Assembly (NCBI GenBank): GCA_035578175.1
Contig: JAQMRL010000001.1
Coordinates: forward strand, 63,821,553 to 63,885,552
Length of the DNA: 64,000 nucleotides
Direction of reading: 5' to 3'
Source of the DNA: Catonia carolina
Lineage: Eukaryota > Arthropoda > Insecta > Hemiptera > Achilidae
Made by a program: the position numbers and the translations under genes. Each line of letters opens with the position of its first letter. Within the stretch, counting starts at the first letter, position 1. Shown here piece by piece: positions 52,701 through 62,931 of the stretch. The notes beneath the pieces were generated by a model that worked only from the letters and a program-made list of their open reading frames with translations, had not been told where the DNA came from and did not search any database.

Positions 52701-55334
52701 GAGTCGTCAAGTTCCATAACTCACTATGTCCAGCGAAAATGATTTTGAGAAAAATGCAAAAAACCTGTATCTGAGCTTCTAGGTAAAATATTTGAACACT
52801 TTTTTTAATATTTGCAGAAAAATATCAAGAAACATGCAGGTTTTTCTTAAAAATATTTACACCTTTATAGTGTAAGTAAATGAAAAAATCTTTTGGACAT
52901 AGGGGGTTATGGAACTTAACTTGGACGTAGGGGGTTTTGGAAAAAAACTATTAAACTTTATTGTTTATCAAATCATATTTTTTATTCGTCAGTACAATAC
53001 AATACAAAAATAATTAAAAATCACATAATAAGAAATTTAAAAAATAATATTTTATCAATATGCCATTCTTGTATTGATCATTTTCCACTCTAAATCATTC
53101 AACATATTAAAAGGCCATCATCATCATTAATTTCACCACAGTCATCCTCATCAGAGTTATCCTTATCAGCTACAGAATCACTGACATTCACATCCATTAA
53201 GTTTTTATAAAATAACAGCTGACCATCTTCCTTCCAGTTATCACCATAATGTTTAGTCAGTAGGAAATTTAGATCTTTTATCTTTGCTGGATTTAGTAGC
53301 TTTCCTTTCAGTATAATCTCAGGTTTCATCATACCAATATGTTTTCCTCTCTTGCAAATTGAAGCATTAGCTACTAGTCTTTTAGTTAAAACAAAACGTT
53401 TGCATGGGTTGAATTTAAAATGCCATAGAGCTGGCTTCTTTATAACTTTGAGACATTCATTCTTGAAATTGTACACAGGGCATTCTTCATCAAGTCTAAT
53501 TACTGTGGAGTATTGACTAATGATATCAATATACTCTTTGGGAGTTACAATTGTTGTTTTATTTCTAACTTTCTTTTCAATTAGTGCAAAAATTCCTATC
53601 AGGTGGCATGAAAGAATGCCCAACGACTGGGAAGATAATTTGTACTTGTTTTATTTGCGGAGGAGATTCATTGTGAAACCAGAAACATAGCAAAGCAATT
53701 AATATTGTGTTTTTATTTTGCACGCCGCAGCCGTCAGCAAAGAAATGAATTGTGTGAAAAGTGGACAAATCTGTATTCTTTAATCTGTTGTAAACGCATG
53801 ATGCAATTTCATTAGATGACTTAGAAAATTCATTTTCAAACCAAACGTAAGCAAACGTATTCTGTTTGGTTTGAGAAGATTTTGAATGACCCTCAGAAAT
53901 TGTGAAATTTTGTAGATACATTTGGCGTGTATAATATGCGGACTGGTCCGGCAATTTCGGTAGGATCAAATTTTTCTGGACATCGAAACTTAAAATTTTG
54001 ATTCTTTCATTATTATTTTTTAATAGTCTATAAAATGAATCAGCCTTTGCCTTATGCATCATATTTTGTTGAATTAATTTTTTCTTTTAAAATGGAGACA
54101 AGTTGAACACATATCGGTGGAAGGAGATGAGAAACTAATATTAAAATGTGTAATAAATATATTACGAAAGAAATTATATTTTACACTTAAATCTTCGTGT
54201 TTGTCATTGTACATGATGAACAGTTTCTTAATTGACAAATCACTACTTAAGTATTGTCTTGTAACATTTTTACTGCGATTATAATGGCTTTCAATTGATT
54301 TAATTGACTTAATAAATTCTTTTACGGCATTTTTTTTGTTTTTATACTTATCGCTTCTAGTATCCCCTCCTCTTCTGTCAGCAACATTATCACCAGTAAA
54401 AAGGAATTTCCTGCACAATAACTGTAGTCTGTCTTTTTTAATTCCAAGGGCTTTCATAAAGAATTCTCTGCAAACTCTTTTTAATGTCACAACACCTTGC
54501 TTTTTACAAGAAATATAATAAAATATTGTTACCTCTTTATTAAAGCTATCTTTGCGAGATCTATGCCTCTTTGGAGTTGCACATGTCACAAATTTAAGAT
54601 TAAAATCATTTTGAACTTTCCTTTCTGCGACCTTGTAGAACTGTTCATGCGTCCTTCTGATATGTTGCATTGAAAGGTTATTACACTCAAAACCTGTTCT
54701 GTGCTGACAGTTTAATTTAGTTGGTGAAGATGTAGGTAAATATCTGCAACAGAAGAAAAACACACAGATTACTAATAGCTATTGATCATTATTAGGGTCA
54801 ATGGTTAATAAAATAACACCAACTACTAAATATGCAAAAGTTAATTTTCATATTTTTTCAGTTTATTTCTTTTTTTATGACAATAATCAAAAGTCGCAAC
54901 GAATAAACATAGCATATCATAACCTCACAATGAATGCTAGATGTAAATTACATAAATAGAAACCAAGAAGCAATATACGCAACAAAGATTAACTTTTTTA
55001 TAGTTCTTTTCTTTTAATAGTGTCTTTAATAACTAAGCTAAAAATCAAAATCTTATACACACTTACCTTTTACGATTTGCTACACTTTTTGCCCAGTTCT
55101 GAGGCGAAGACAGCTTTTTTCGTCCTGTTCCGACAGGTACTTCTTTAATCTGTTTATAATGTAAAATATATCTTTCATTATCCATAATGTACAATATACA
55201 TACAGTAAGAAAACAATACTTTCAATAGCAAATTGAAACGACCAGCCCATTACAAAGATTCACGAATCCTGACGCAAATATTCAGAAAATTGAACAGCTG
55301 ATGTGAAGTCAACAGTAAAGCCAGGTCCGGGGAG
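52701..55334 (-). mobile_element. DNA transposon with a DUF7869-like gene, termini unresolved
   Basis: Foreign sequence begins where the A6 3' UTR stops (gagtcgtcaagttccataac) and ends where A5 starts. Near its left edge aagttccataac (about 52708) and the inverse gttatggaactt (about 52907) form an inverted pair with tatgtcca/tggacata. These may be terminal or subterminal repeats. I found no matching right end or duplication. Confidence 0.55.
53099..55185 (-). pseudogene. DUF7869-like transposon protein, two exons
   Basis: Exon 1 is 55185-55067 (MDNERYILHYKQIKEVPVGT, PQNWAKSVANRKR) with donor AG|GTAAGT. Exon 2 starts at 54743 after ttgcag and joins in phase (YLPTSSPTKLNCQHRTGFEC). Family-like motifs follow: SSPSTDMCSTCLHFK, ILSFDVQKNLILPK, FFADGCGVQNKNT (Asp), VGHSFMPPDR and ALIEKKV (Glu). 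They suggest a D/D/E nuclease of the kind seen in DUF7869-type arthropod proteins; the nuclease role is inferred. A highly acidic tail (DNSDEDDCGEINDDD) ends at 53099. Two 1-nt frameshifts (about 54075 and 53597) break it, both in A/T runs, so base-calling error is possible. Confidence 0.7.
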
Positions 55335-55488
55335 GACCTGACTCCCCGGCCCGGATGAAATATGTGGGAGATGGCTGCCGGGAGTACTCGGCCGGGTCCT
55401 TCTTTTTACTAGGGACCTGCGGCGTGCGCGGGTCATCTCTCCGCCCGCACCTTGCTTTCACGATGACTGGAAAAGCACTAAAGAGATT

Positions 55489-56754
55489 ATGTCAAATAAA
55501 CAATCTTCCCTCGGATTTAAAAGACTATGGTCTAGCTTGTCTGACGATAGTGATAGTGGTGTATTAAGTAACACGGACAAATTTTTCGTTGTTCGTTGTG
55601 TTGCAGAAGAAGGGTCGCTATCAAAAGTTTCCCCCTTCATTATTAACAGGTCTGTGCAGTCGGTTTGTGGCTCCCCACATTCAATTAAAAAACTAAGGAA
55701 TGGTACTTTGTTAATTGAAACAACGTCTGCGAAGCAAAGTAGCAGCGTTGTTAAAATTACACAAATAGGAAGTACTACAGTCACTGTAGAACCGCACCGA
55801 TCCCTCAACTCATCTCGAGGAGTGGTTTACTCTCGAGATATACAAGATATGTCTGAGGCTGAGTTATTGGAGGAGCTTACCTCCCAGAGAGTAACGCAAG
55901 TCAAAAGAGTTACGCGTCGGGAAAATGGAATTGATGTCGGTACCCCGACACTCATCATAACATTTTCCACCCCTCAACCTCCGGATCGTCTTAAGTTGGG
56001 TTACTTGTCTGTTCGAGTGAGACCGTATGTCCCAAACCCTCTGCGCTGTTTTCAGTGCCAGGAATACGGACATACGAAAACTAACTGCAAAAAACCTGCG
56101 ATATGCGCAAAGTGCAGTTCACCTGACCACTTAGATAGCGAATGCAATTCTGAAAAAGAACTATGTGCAAACTGTAAAGGAAGTCATTCAGCAAGGTCTC
56201 GGGAATGCCCCAAGTATAAAGAAGAACGGGAAATTCAGAAAATTTCGTCTGAACAGAAGCTTTCCTTTCCCGCTGCCCGGAGCGAGTACAGAAAACTAAA
56301 TAGCATTCGAAATGCAGTCCAGCCTGACATTTCGTTTGCAGCTGCAACTAGTGTTCAGTCTCGTGTGTCTGGTGAGTGCTCGTCATGCGTTGAGTTGAAG
56401 AGTGTTGTTGAGAACCTCACTAAACAGGTTGCTTCCCTAACTTCTGCGCTAAAAGCATTATTAAGCACCAAGCAAACAGAAATTGGTTTGAAGAATTCAG
56501 TGCCTCAAGTGGGTAACCTTTCTGCGACGCAGAATACAAAAGTTCAGCTGTCAAATAAGACAGTCGCCTCTACCTCAAAGGGGAAACCCCTTTCATTGCC
56601 CAAGACGCTTCCAGTGGATGCGTCTAAATTTCTAAAATCTCCTTCGTCTGGGTCCAAGATCCACGATGTGATAGGAGATCCATCGGCCCTTGATAAGGGT
56701 TTCATACAGGTAAAAGGAAAGAAAGGGAAGGAGAAAATTGTGTTTGAAACATAG
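55489..56754 (+). CDS. Family A ORF1 (A5), zinc-knuckle RNA-binding protein
   Basis: 421 residues from ATG at 55489 (MSNKQSSLGFKRLWSSLSDD) to TAG. The N-terminal half has a fold-like region (FFVVRCVAEEGSLSKVSPFI, TLLIETTSAKQSSSV, LIITFSTPQPPDRLKLGYLS). Three CCHC-type knuckles lie near 187-240 (CFQCQEYGHTKTNC, CAKCSSPDHLDSEC, CANCKGSHSARSREC). A coiled coil near 305-325 (VVENLTKQVASLTSALKALL) and a Lys-rich end (KGKKGKEKIVFET) complete it. In this clade ORF1 packages the element RNA with ORF2. An upstream ATG at about 55464 opens a different frame overlapping this start, so leaky scanning or reinitiation would be needed. Confidence 0.93.
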   Translation: MSNKQSSLGFKRLWSSLSDDSDSGVLSNTDKFFVVRCVAEEGSLSKVSPFIINRSVQSVCGSPHSIKKLRNGTLLIETTSAKQSSSVVKITQIGSTTVTVEPHRSLNSSRGVVYSRDIQDMSEAELLEELTSQRVTQVKRVTRRENGIDVGTPTLIITFSTPQPPDRLKLGYLSVRVRPYVPNPLRCFQCQEYGHTKTNCKKPAICAKCSSPDHLDSECNSEKELCANCKGSHSARSRECPKYKEEREIQKISSEQKLSFPAARSEYRKLNSIRNAVQPDISFAAATSVQSRVSGECSSCVELKSVVENLTKQVASLTSALKALLSTKQTEIGLKNSVPQVGNLSATQNTKVQLSNKTVASTSKGKPLSLPKTLPVDASKFLKSPSSGSKIHDVIGDPSALDKGFIQVKGKKGKEKIVFET

Positions 56755-56790
56755 GTCCTTTTCTTTTTTAAATTCCCTTTTAATAATATT

Positions 56791-59700
56791 ATTCAATGGA
56801 ATGTTCGCGGGATCCGGTCTAGGTATGAAGACATAAAGTTGTTGATCCGGGAAAAGTGTCCGATTGCGCTGTGCCTGCAAGAGACAATGTTACAGCCTGA
56901 TGTCTCAATCTCCGTTCGTGGATATGGGATGTTTAGGAAAGATTCCCTGCGTGGTGGCCCTGGTGGTGGGGTCGCTATATTACTTCACCAGTCAATGCAG
57001 GGGGTAAGTCTGGATATTCAGACGGATCTTCAGGCCGTAGCAATCAGGATAACTGTCCCGGTGTCGGTTTGCGTGTGTACTGTTTATTTACCACCTAACA
57101 ATGAAGTTTCATACCTTGCCATGAGAGAATTACTGGAACAGTTACCAGCTCCATATATCGTCCTAGGAGATTTCAATGGTCACCATTATTCTTGGGGCTC
57201 CTCACTGTGCAATGGTAGAGGTCACATGGTGGAGAGGGTCCGGAGTGATTTAGACTTATGTCTATTGAACGATGGATCTGAAGCATTCATGTCATCCTCA
57301 ACAGGATCCTGGTCGTGCTTGGACCTTACTTTCTGCAGCCCGTCCCTTGTTCCAAGGTTGATGTGGAGAGTACTGCCAGACCTGTACGGAAGTGATCACC
57401 GACCGGTGGTGGTCGAGTTTTTTGACTACCAGTCTGTCGATGACCTTCCAAAACGATGGATAGAGAAGCTTGCACGGTGGAATGAGTTTTCAAGTTTGAT
57501 GGAATCTGAATATGAAGATGATGATGATGCACGAAGCCTGTTGTCTTCCTTTGTGGAGAGGATGTCTGCAGCAGCTGCCCAGAGCATTCCAAAAACATCG
57601 GGTAAAGCGCGGCGGCCGCCGGTGCCTTGGTGGAATAATCGGTGTAAGGAGGCTCTTCAGGACCGCCGTAGGGCCCTGCGAATTTTTAGTCGCAGACCTA
57701 CGGATGCTAACCTGGAAGCTTACCGAAGAGCTCGGGCCTGCTGTAGGCGTATCTTTCTGGAGAGTAAGAGAGAGTCGTGGAGCCGTTATGTTGCAGATAT
57801 TAATAGGTGTACCCCTGTGACAACGGTGTGGAGAAAACTGCGGTCCGTTTGTGGAAGGATGTCTCCGCACCGAATTGCAGGGTTGCAAACTGACGGTTCC
57901 GTGATTACGTCACCAATCGACATTGCGAATGCAATTGGTTCTTCGTTAAGATCAGCGTCTCTCACGTCTTCATATTCAATTCAATTTCAAAATCATAAGA
58001 AAACCATTGAATCTCTTCCTTTTCATATAGCGGACACAAATGATCCTCTGAACATTCCTTTTTCAATGCCTGAACTAAGAAAAGCGCTCAAAGTTTCTCG
58101 AAATACCTCGCCTGGAGGAGATGAAATTACACTTTCGATGATAGCGCATTTACCAGACTCCGGGTTAAGGCAACTCCTACATATTTTTAATAAAATATAC
58201 GCTTCTAGAAAGCTTCCAGAATCTTGGAAAGAAGCAATTGTTGTCCCGATCCTCAAACCTGGCAAAGATAAAATGTTGGCCTCCAGCTATCGCCCCATCT
58301 CCCTGACAAGTGTTGTATGTAAGGTGATGGAAAGAATGGTGAATAGTCGTCTCATGTGGTATCTGGAAAAGAATGACTTCCTCGCTCCTGAACAGAGCGG
58401 TTTTCGGAGAGGGAGGTCTTCGACAGACCACTTGGTGGCCCTTGAGACGGCTATCTGCAATGCGTTTGCATTGCGGCAGCGCCTCGTTGCCGTATTCTTT
58501 GATTTGAAAAAAGCATATGATACGGCTTGGCGACGAGGTATTCTTAATACCTTGCGGGAGTGGGGCATCGCTGGGAACATGTTGGCCTTCATTAAAGACT
58601 TTCTGGATGACCGATCATTTCGTGTAAGGGTTGGTCAGAGTTTGTCAAACAGGTTTGATTTGGAAAATGGTATACCGCAGGGGAGTGTAATTAGTTGTAC
58701 CCTATTTGCGGTTGCCATTAACAATATTGTGAAAAGTTGCGTATACCCTGTTAAATGTTCGTTGTTTGTAGATGATTTTGCGATATATGTTGCATCTAGA
58801 AATGTTGTTTCAGTTGAACGAGCCCTACAGCTTACTATATACCGTCTTGAGGAATGGTCACGACAAACTGGCTTTCGTTTTTCTCCTGAGAAAACTAAAT
58901 GCATCCAGTTTTGCCGGATTCGGACTGATACTGTTCCAAGACTGTATTTAATGGGTCAGCATATTAAGGTTAGCACTGAAATCAGGTTTCTAGGTATAAT
59001 ATTCGATAAAAGACTTACATGGGTTCCGCATATTAAAGACCTACGGGCTAGGTGCTTAAAGGTGGTTGATATTCTGCGTGTTCTTACAGGTACATGTTGG
59101 GGAGCTGATAGATCATGTATGATAAGGTTCTACAAGGCTCTAGTGCGATCACGTATAGATTATGGCGCTGTAGCCTACTCATCTGCTACTTCCACTTCTC
59201 TGAGAATGCTTGACTCAGTCCACAATTCATGTTTACGATTATCTACAGGTGCTTTTCGTTCTAGCCCTGTTGTCAGCATCTTAGTTGAAAGTGGAGAAAT
59301 GTCGTTACACAGACGTCGCCAGCAGCTTATATTGACGTACTTTGCCAAGTTGAAAGCTAGACCTTATCATTTTTTGCATGACATCATTCTCAACAACCCT
59401 TGTCATGATTTGCATCTGATGAATGCCCGATTGCCTTCACCATTCGGTGTAAGAGCGTTGGGGATATGCTACAACCTCGGTATTGCGATTCCTCGTGTGT
59501 ACCCATGTAATTCATGTCTCTTTCCACCCTGGACAATCGCTCAGTTACACATTAACTTTGAAATGTGTAAATACTCAAAGGCAGACACAAGTTCTGTGGT
59601 ATTTAATAGCATTTTCAGTGAGTTAGTTGAAGCTATTAAACCATCTACGGTTGTATACACGGATGGATCAAAGTCAGATGTTGGAGTTGGTTGCTCGTTT

Positions 59701-60450
59701 GTTGCTAATGGGAGAACCTATTTGTTTGGATTACCTGTGGGAACCAGTGTTTACACGGCTGAACTTTACGCTGTTAGTAAAGCTCTGTCTGTAGTCTGTG
59801 TGCGTGGGCGTCGGGTGTTGGTGTGCACTGATTCGCTCAGTGCCCTGCAGTCAATTAGTGATATATATTCACGCCACCCGCTAGTTGCAGATGTCCACGG
59901 CACCGTGAAGCAGCTTAACGATAGAGGAGTAAGCGTTGTTTTCTGCTGGGTTCCGGGTCATGCTGGAATCCCGGGAAATGAGGCTGCTGATTTGGCCGCT
60001 AAGGAGGCAGCTCGCCAACCGGCCTTCACGCAATATCTGACTGTGTCAGATTTCGTGGGCCTGGTGAAGCGTGTCATCACTGATTCCTGGCAGGTAGAAT
60101 GGACTGGCTCCCATGGCAACAAGCTTCGTGAAATAAAAGTTAATGTTAAGCCCTGGGATACGTCACTGAGGAAGAACAGAAGGGAAGAAGTTGTTATCGC
60201 GCGACTTAGAATTGGGCACACCAGATTAACCCATGGGTATCTCATGACGTCTGGTGATGCTCCAATTTGTGGCAGATGCGATTGTCCTTTGACAGTCAAA
60301 CATGTTTTAGTAGATTGCATCTGCTACGCAGCTCTGCGTCGGCGATTTAAAATACCCTGCGAGTTGCGAGAAGTACTCGGCGACGATAGCCATGTTTTAG
60401 ACTCAACGTTGAGATTCCTAAGATCCATTAGTGTATATAAAGATATCTAA
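56791..60450 (+). CDS. Family A ORF2 (A5): endonuclease, reverse transcriptase, RNase H
   Basis: 1219 open codons from IQWNVRGIRSRYED to TAA (end VYKDI). The domain order is as in A2, with all catalytic motifs kept: QWN, LQET, GDFNGHH, SDHRPVVVEF, FFDLKKAYDTAW, NGIPQGSVISC, FVDDFAIY, TDGSKSD, TAELYAVSKAL, CTDSLSAL, PGHAGIPGNEAADLA, CGRCDCPLTVKHVLVDC. No ATG precedes the endonuclease N-terminus, and the first in-frame ATG lies after the LQET Glu. ORF1 and ORF2 are in the same frame here, separated by one TAG plus 33 nt. In A2 they are in different frames. The last 150 bp follow the A1/A4 subtype. It is the best-preserved copy in the window. Confidence 0.95.
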   Translation: MQWNVRGIRSRYEDIKLLIREKCPIALCLQETMLQPDVSISVRGYGMFRKDSLRGGPGGGVAILLHQSMQGVSLDIQTDLQAVAIRITVPVSVCVCTVYLPPNNEVSYLAMRELLEQLPAPYIVLGDFNGHHYSWGSSLCNGRGHMVERVRSDLDLCLLNDGSEAFMSSSTGSWSCLDLTFCSPSLVPRLMWRVLPDLYGSDHRPVVVEFFDYQSVDDLPKRWIEKLARWNEFSSLMESEYEDDDDARSLLSSFVERMSAAAAQSIPKTSGKARRPPVPWWNNRCKEALQDRRRALRIFSRRPTDANLEAYRRARACCRRIFLESKRESWSRYVADINRCTPVTTVWRKLRSVCGRMSPHRIAGLQTDGSVITSPIDIANAIGSSLRSASLTSSYSIQFQNHKKTIESLPFHIADTNDPLNIPFSMPELRKALKVSRNTSPGGDEITLSMIAHLPDSGLRQLLHIFNKIYASRKLPESWKEAIVVPILKPGKDKMLASSYRPISLTSVVCKVMERMVNSRLMWYLEKNDFLAPEQSGFRRGRSSTDHLVALETAICNAFALRQRLVAVFFDLKKAYDTAWRRGILNTLREWGIAGNMLAFIKDFLDDRSFRVRVGQSLSNRFDLENGIPQGSVISCTLFAVAINNIVKSCVYPVKCSLFVDDFAIYVASRNVVSVERALQLTIYRLEEWSRQTGFRFSPEKTKCIQFCRIRTDTVPRLYLMGQHIKVSTEIRFLGIIFDKRLTWVPHIKDLRARCLKVVDILRVLTGTCWGADRSCMIRFYKALVRSRIDYGAVAYSSATSTSLRMLDSVHNSCLRLSTGAFRSSPVVSILVESGEMSLHRRRQQLILTYFAKLKARPYHFLHDIILNNPCHDLHLMNARLPSPFGVRALGICYNLGIAIPRVYPCNSCLFPPWTIAQLHINFEMCKYSKADTSSVVFNSIFSELVEAIKPSTVVYTDGSKSDVGVGCSFVANGRTYLFGLPVGTSVYTAELYAVSKALSVVCVRGRRVLVCTDSLSALQSISDIYSRHPLVADVHGTVKQLNDRGVSVVFCWVPGHAGIPGNEAADLAAKEAARQPAFTQYLTVSDFVGLVKRVITDSWQVEWTGSHGNKLREIKVNVKPWDTSLRKNRREEVVIARLRIGHTRLTHGYLMTSGDAPICGRCDCPLTVKHVLVDCICYAALRRRFKIPCELREVLGDDSHVLDSTLRFLRSISVYKDI

Positions 60451-60881
60451 TGGGGAACTTGTAGTATTAATTGATTTTATATGTGTATTTGTGTATGGTT
60501 TTTATTTTCGTGGCCCCTTTACAGCCTTTTTATTCTTCTGGTCTGTGATATTAATGTAAATTATATTGTGTTTGCTGTGATACTAGTTTGTAAGATTTAT
60601 GTGATAGGTTGTAGATTTTATTTATATTCCAACTGTGATATTAGATTTAAGTTTGTGTTTGTATGTTTATCTTATAAGTTTTTAATATAAGTGTTCTTTT
60701 TTGTCAATTTTATTTATGAATATATTTTTATGGGATATTTTTTAGTTTTAAGAGTTATATTTAAATATGTAAAGTCGTTCTACACTCGGGCCCTTTACAC
60801 CCGTGTGTAGAACAACGGGCGATGATAACCGTCTGGTTTTTCGCCCTAAAACAAAAAAAAAAAAAAAAAAAAAAAAAAAAT
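60451..60881 (+). promoter_or_regulatory. A5 3' UTR, paired-stem end and poly(A)
   Basis: Stem 1: gttctacac 60777-60785 with gtgtagaac 60805-60813. Stem 2: gggcga 60817-60822 with tcgccc 60841-60846, and an inner aacc/ggtt pair. Poly(A) follows from about 60852. Upstream lie repeated tgtgata blocks. The stems are placed where target-primed reverse transcription begins. Confidence 0.78.
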
Positions 60882-60882
60882 T

Positions 60883-61552
60883 CATCTATTGTAACATCTA
60901 TATCCGGATAAAACACAGTTTTACACCTTTCAACTACATGATCATAAAGAGGCCTGATTTTATGCAAGGCATCATGTACCTGTTCAATAGGGTTTATCCA
61001 CAGAGCATTATTATTTATATGTAACATCCTGAATATTGCGAAAAATCTATCATGAGACTTTAGTTTTAGGAGCAAATCTTGTCTCTATTTCAGGGTTCGC
61101 AGACCAGTAATCTCGAAGATTTGGCTTTCTGACGTAGACACGTGTAGTACAATGGCAAATAACTTATAAAGTTCTGAGAATGTTACCGTATTCCAATTGT
61201 TCCACAAAGAATTGTGTTTGATTAGGTTCTTTCGTTTGAGAGAGTCAATAGTAGATGAAGCATACCTATTTGTCTGTTTTAATTGTTTTGAAAAGATCAC
61301 TACTAATAAATTCAGAAAATATTGGAAACTGTTAAGGTTTCATCAAGAGCAACTTTTACACAACTTTCTCCCTCAAAACCTGGAAGTTGTGGCTGTTCAT
61401 CAATTTTAGACCACCCAAATCTATCAGTTTCATTAGATATAGGAATAATTGCATTGTTTGCAGCGGTTTGTGAAGTTGACGGTTGGTCTAAATTTATAAT
61501 ATGCATGGGAACAAAATTATTGGTAATTGCCTGTTCAATGTGTGAAATTTGA
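60883..61552 (-). pseudogene. piggyBac PB2 transposase, N-terminal part
   Basis: Reads an Asp/Gln-rich start (NLDQPSTSQTAANNAIIPIS) and FEGESCVKVALDETLTVSNI. A frame break leads to the DDE_Tnp_1_7 start: KQLKQTNRYASSTIDS, LWNNWNTVTFSELYKLFAIV. Another break precedes SHDRFFAIFRMLHINNNALW and TVFYPDIDVTIDE, where it ends at the A5 poly(A). The continuation is at 50057-50494. Upstream, 61552-61660 holds degenerate repeats of the same acidic block (DQPQI-like). Confidence 0.85.
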
Positions 61553-62321
61553 GGCTGATCTATATTTACAATATTTACATAAGCTAATAAGCTTTATTGT
61601 TATTATACAGTTGACTGTTCAGTTTGTAAAATTTGTGGCTGATCTATTACAATATTTTCAGAAACATCATTGTCAAATTGGAATCATCATCAGAAACAAA
61701 TTATCAACAACATGCATACTTTCATATACAAAAACATCAATATTACAAAATAACGAAACAGCTTTTACATTGGTAATAAATGTGTAATATATACTTACCT
61801 TAATACTTAGTACTTTTTCTTCTCTATGAGATATTATGAATAAGTGAAAATGTTTTTATGTATGTAAAAACAATCAATTTTCACTCAGACTTATAAATTC
61901 CAATTATTACTTTATTCATAAGTTACTTATCACCGAAGTTCTTATGTCTATGTCTGTCAGAAATTGTTTGTTTTAAAAATACTGTGTATACAGAAAATTG
62001 TTACTAACTACAAAAAAATTATATAAATTAATTTGTAAAATAAAGATAATTATTTAAATATAGTTTTACACAAAAAAGTCGCACCGATAATCATTGAGAA
62101 TAAACAAAAACTACTGTAATATAATAAACTTATACACACACACAACAACACATACGTACATTCACAGGACAAACTGAATACGCTCACACATAACATAAAC
62201 ATACATCAGATGATTTACTACCGTCAGATGTGAAAGACAAAAATAATAATAACAACATTTTTTAAAGTAAAAATAAAAATGAACATTCCATTTTATTAAA
62301 TAAAATGGATTGTTAACTCAC
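61553..62321. other. AT-rich, no gene recognised
   Basis: Contains the PB2 5' flank and then low-complexity DNA up to the probable LTR. The piggyBac right terminus was not found. Confidence 0.35.
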
Positions 62322-62605
62322 TCTTTTTTAAATTCTTTAAAGAGTAAGGTGATGATTTACATCTTTTAAAATAGAAAAACATTTTAATAATTGAAAACAA
62401 CTTTACTGAACAGATAAAGATAGATATTTTTAGAGGATTGGTTGAAATAAAGATTTCAAGGACTTTTAATAGATTTTAAAGATTTTAAGGAACTTTTAAC
62501 AATTTTAATAACATTAAGAATTTTAGAATATTTACAAAAAAATCTTTTAATAAAGATCCTTGAATTATTGAATTTGGAAACTTTTCTTTATGAACTTCTG
62601 GGACA
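62322..62605 (+). repeat. Probable 5' LTR of a third LTR retrotransposon
   Basis: The right end is set by GGGACA at 62600-62605, four bases before the primer-binding site. The left end (TGTTAACTC at 62322) is only a candidate, since the matching 3' LTR lies outside the window. Confidence 0.4.
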
Positions 62606-62609
62606 AAAA

Positions 62610-62627
62610 TGGTGCCGTGACCAGGAT
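62610..62627 (+). promoter_or_regulatory. Primer-binding site
   Basis: TGGTGCCGTGACCAGGAT, starting with TGG and separated from the LTR end by AAAA. The same spacing occurs in the gypsy element at 28515. Confidence 0.75.
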
Positions 62628-62931
62628 GAGAAAAGATCCAATTAAGGAATTTCAATAAATAAATAAATTTTGGAAAAGAAATTAAAATAACTAACAAAAA
62701 GGACAGGATAGTGAAACGATTTCATCAAACGAAAATAATCAAACCAGAGCAGTTGAAAATCAAAAAGGAGATAAGAAGAAAAAATTAAAAATAACACAAC
62801 GAATCTTCTAAAAATTATAAAAACTAAGGTATAAACAATTCACATCTGACCAGGTATACTGACTCCGACTGGTAAGTCATCTGTTTTACATATATACATT
62901 TTCACCATAAACAAACGAAATAAAAATAAAC

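Larger units (their letters stand above)
55335..60881 (+). mobile_element. Family A copy A5 with both ORFs open
   Basis: 5.5 kb from within the 5' UTR (cctgactccccggcccgg, matching A3 near 36648) to about 30 A at 60852-60881. ORF1 and ORF2 are both uninterrupted. It lacks the tandem monomers, so it may not be self-transcribing. I see no target duplication: the left flank is the DUF7869-like transposon and the right flank is PB2. Its sequence switches between the A2-like and A4/A1-like subtypes. Confidence 0.93.
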
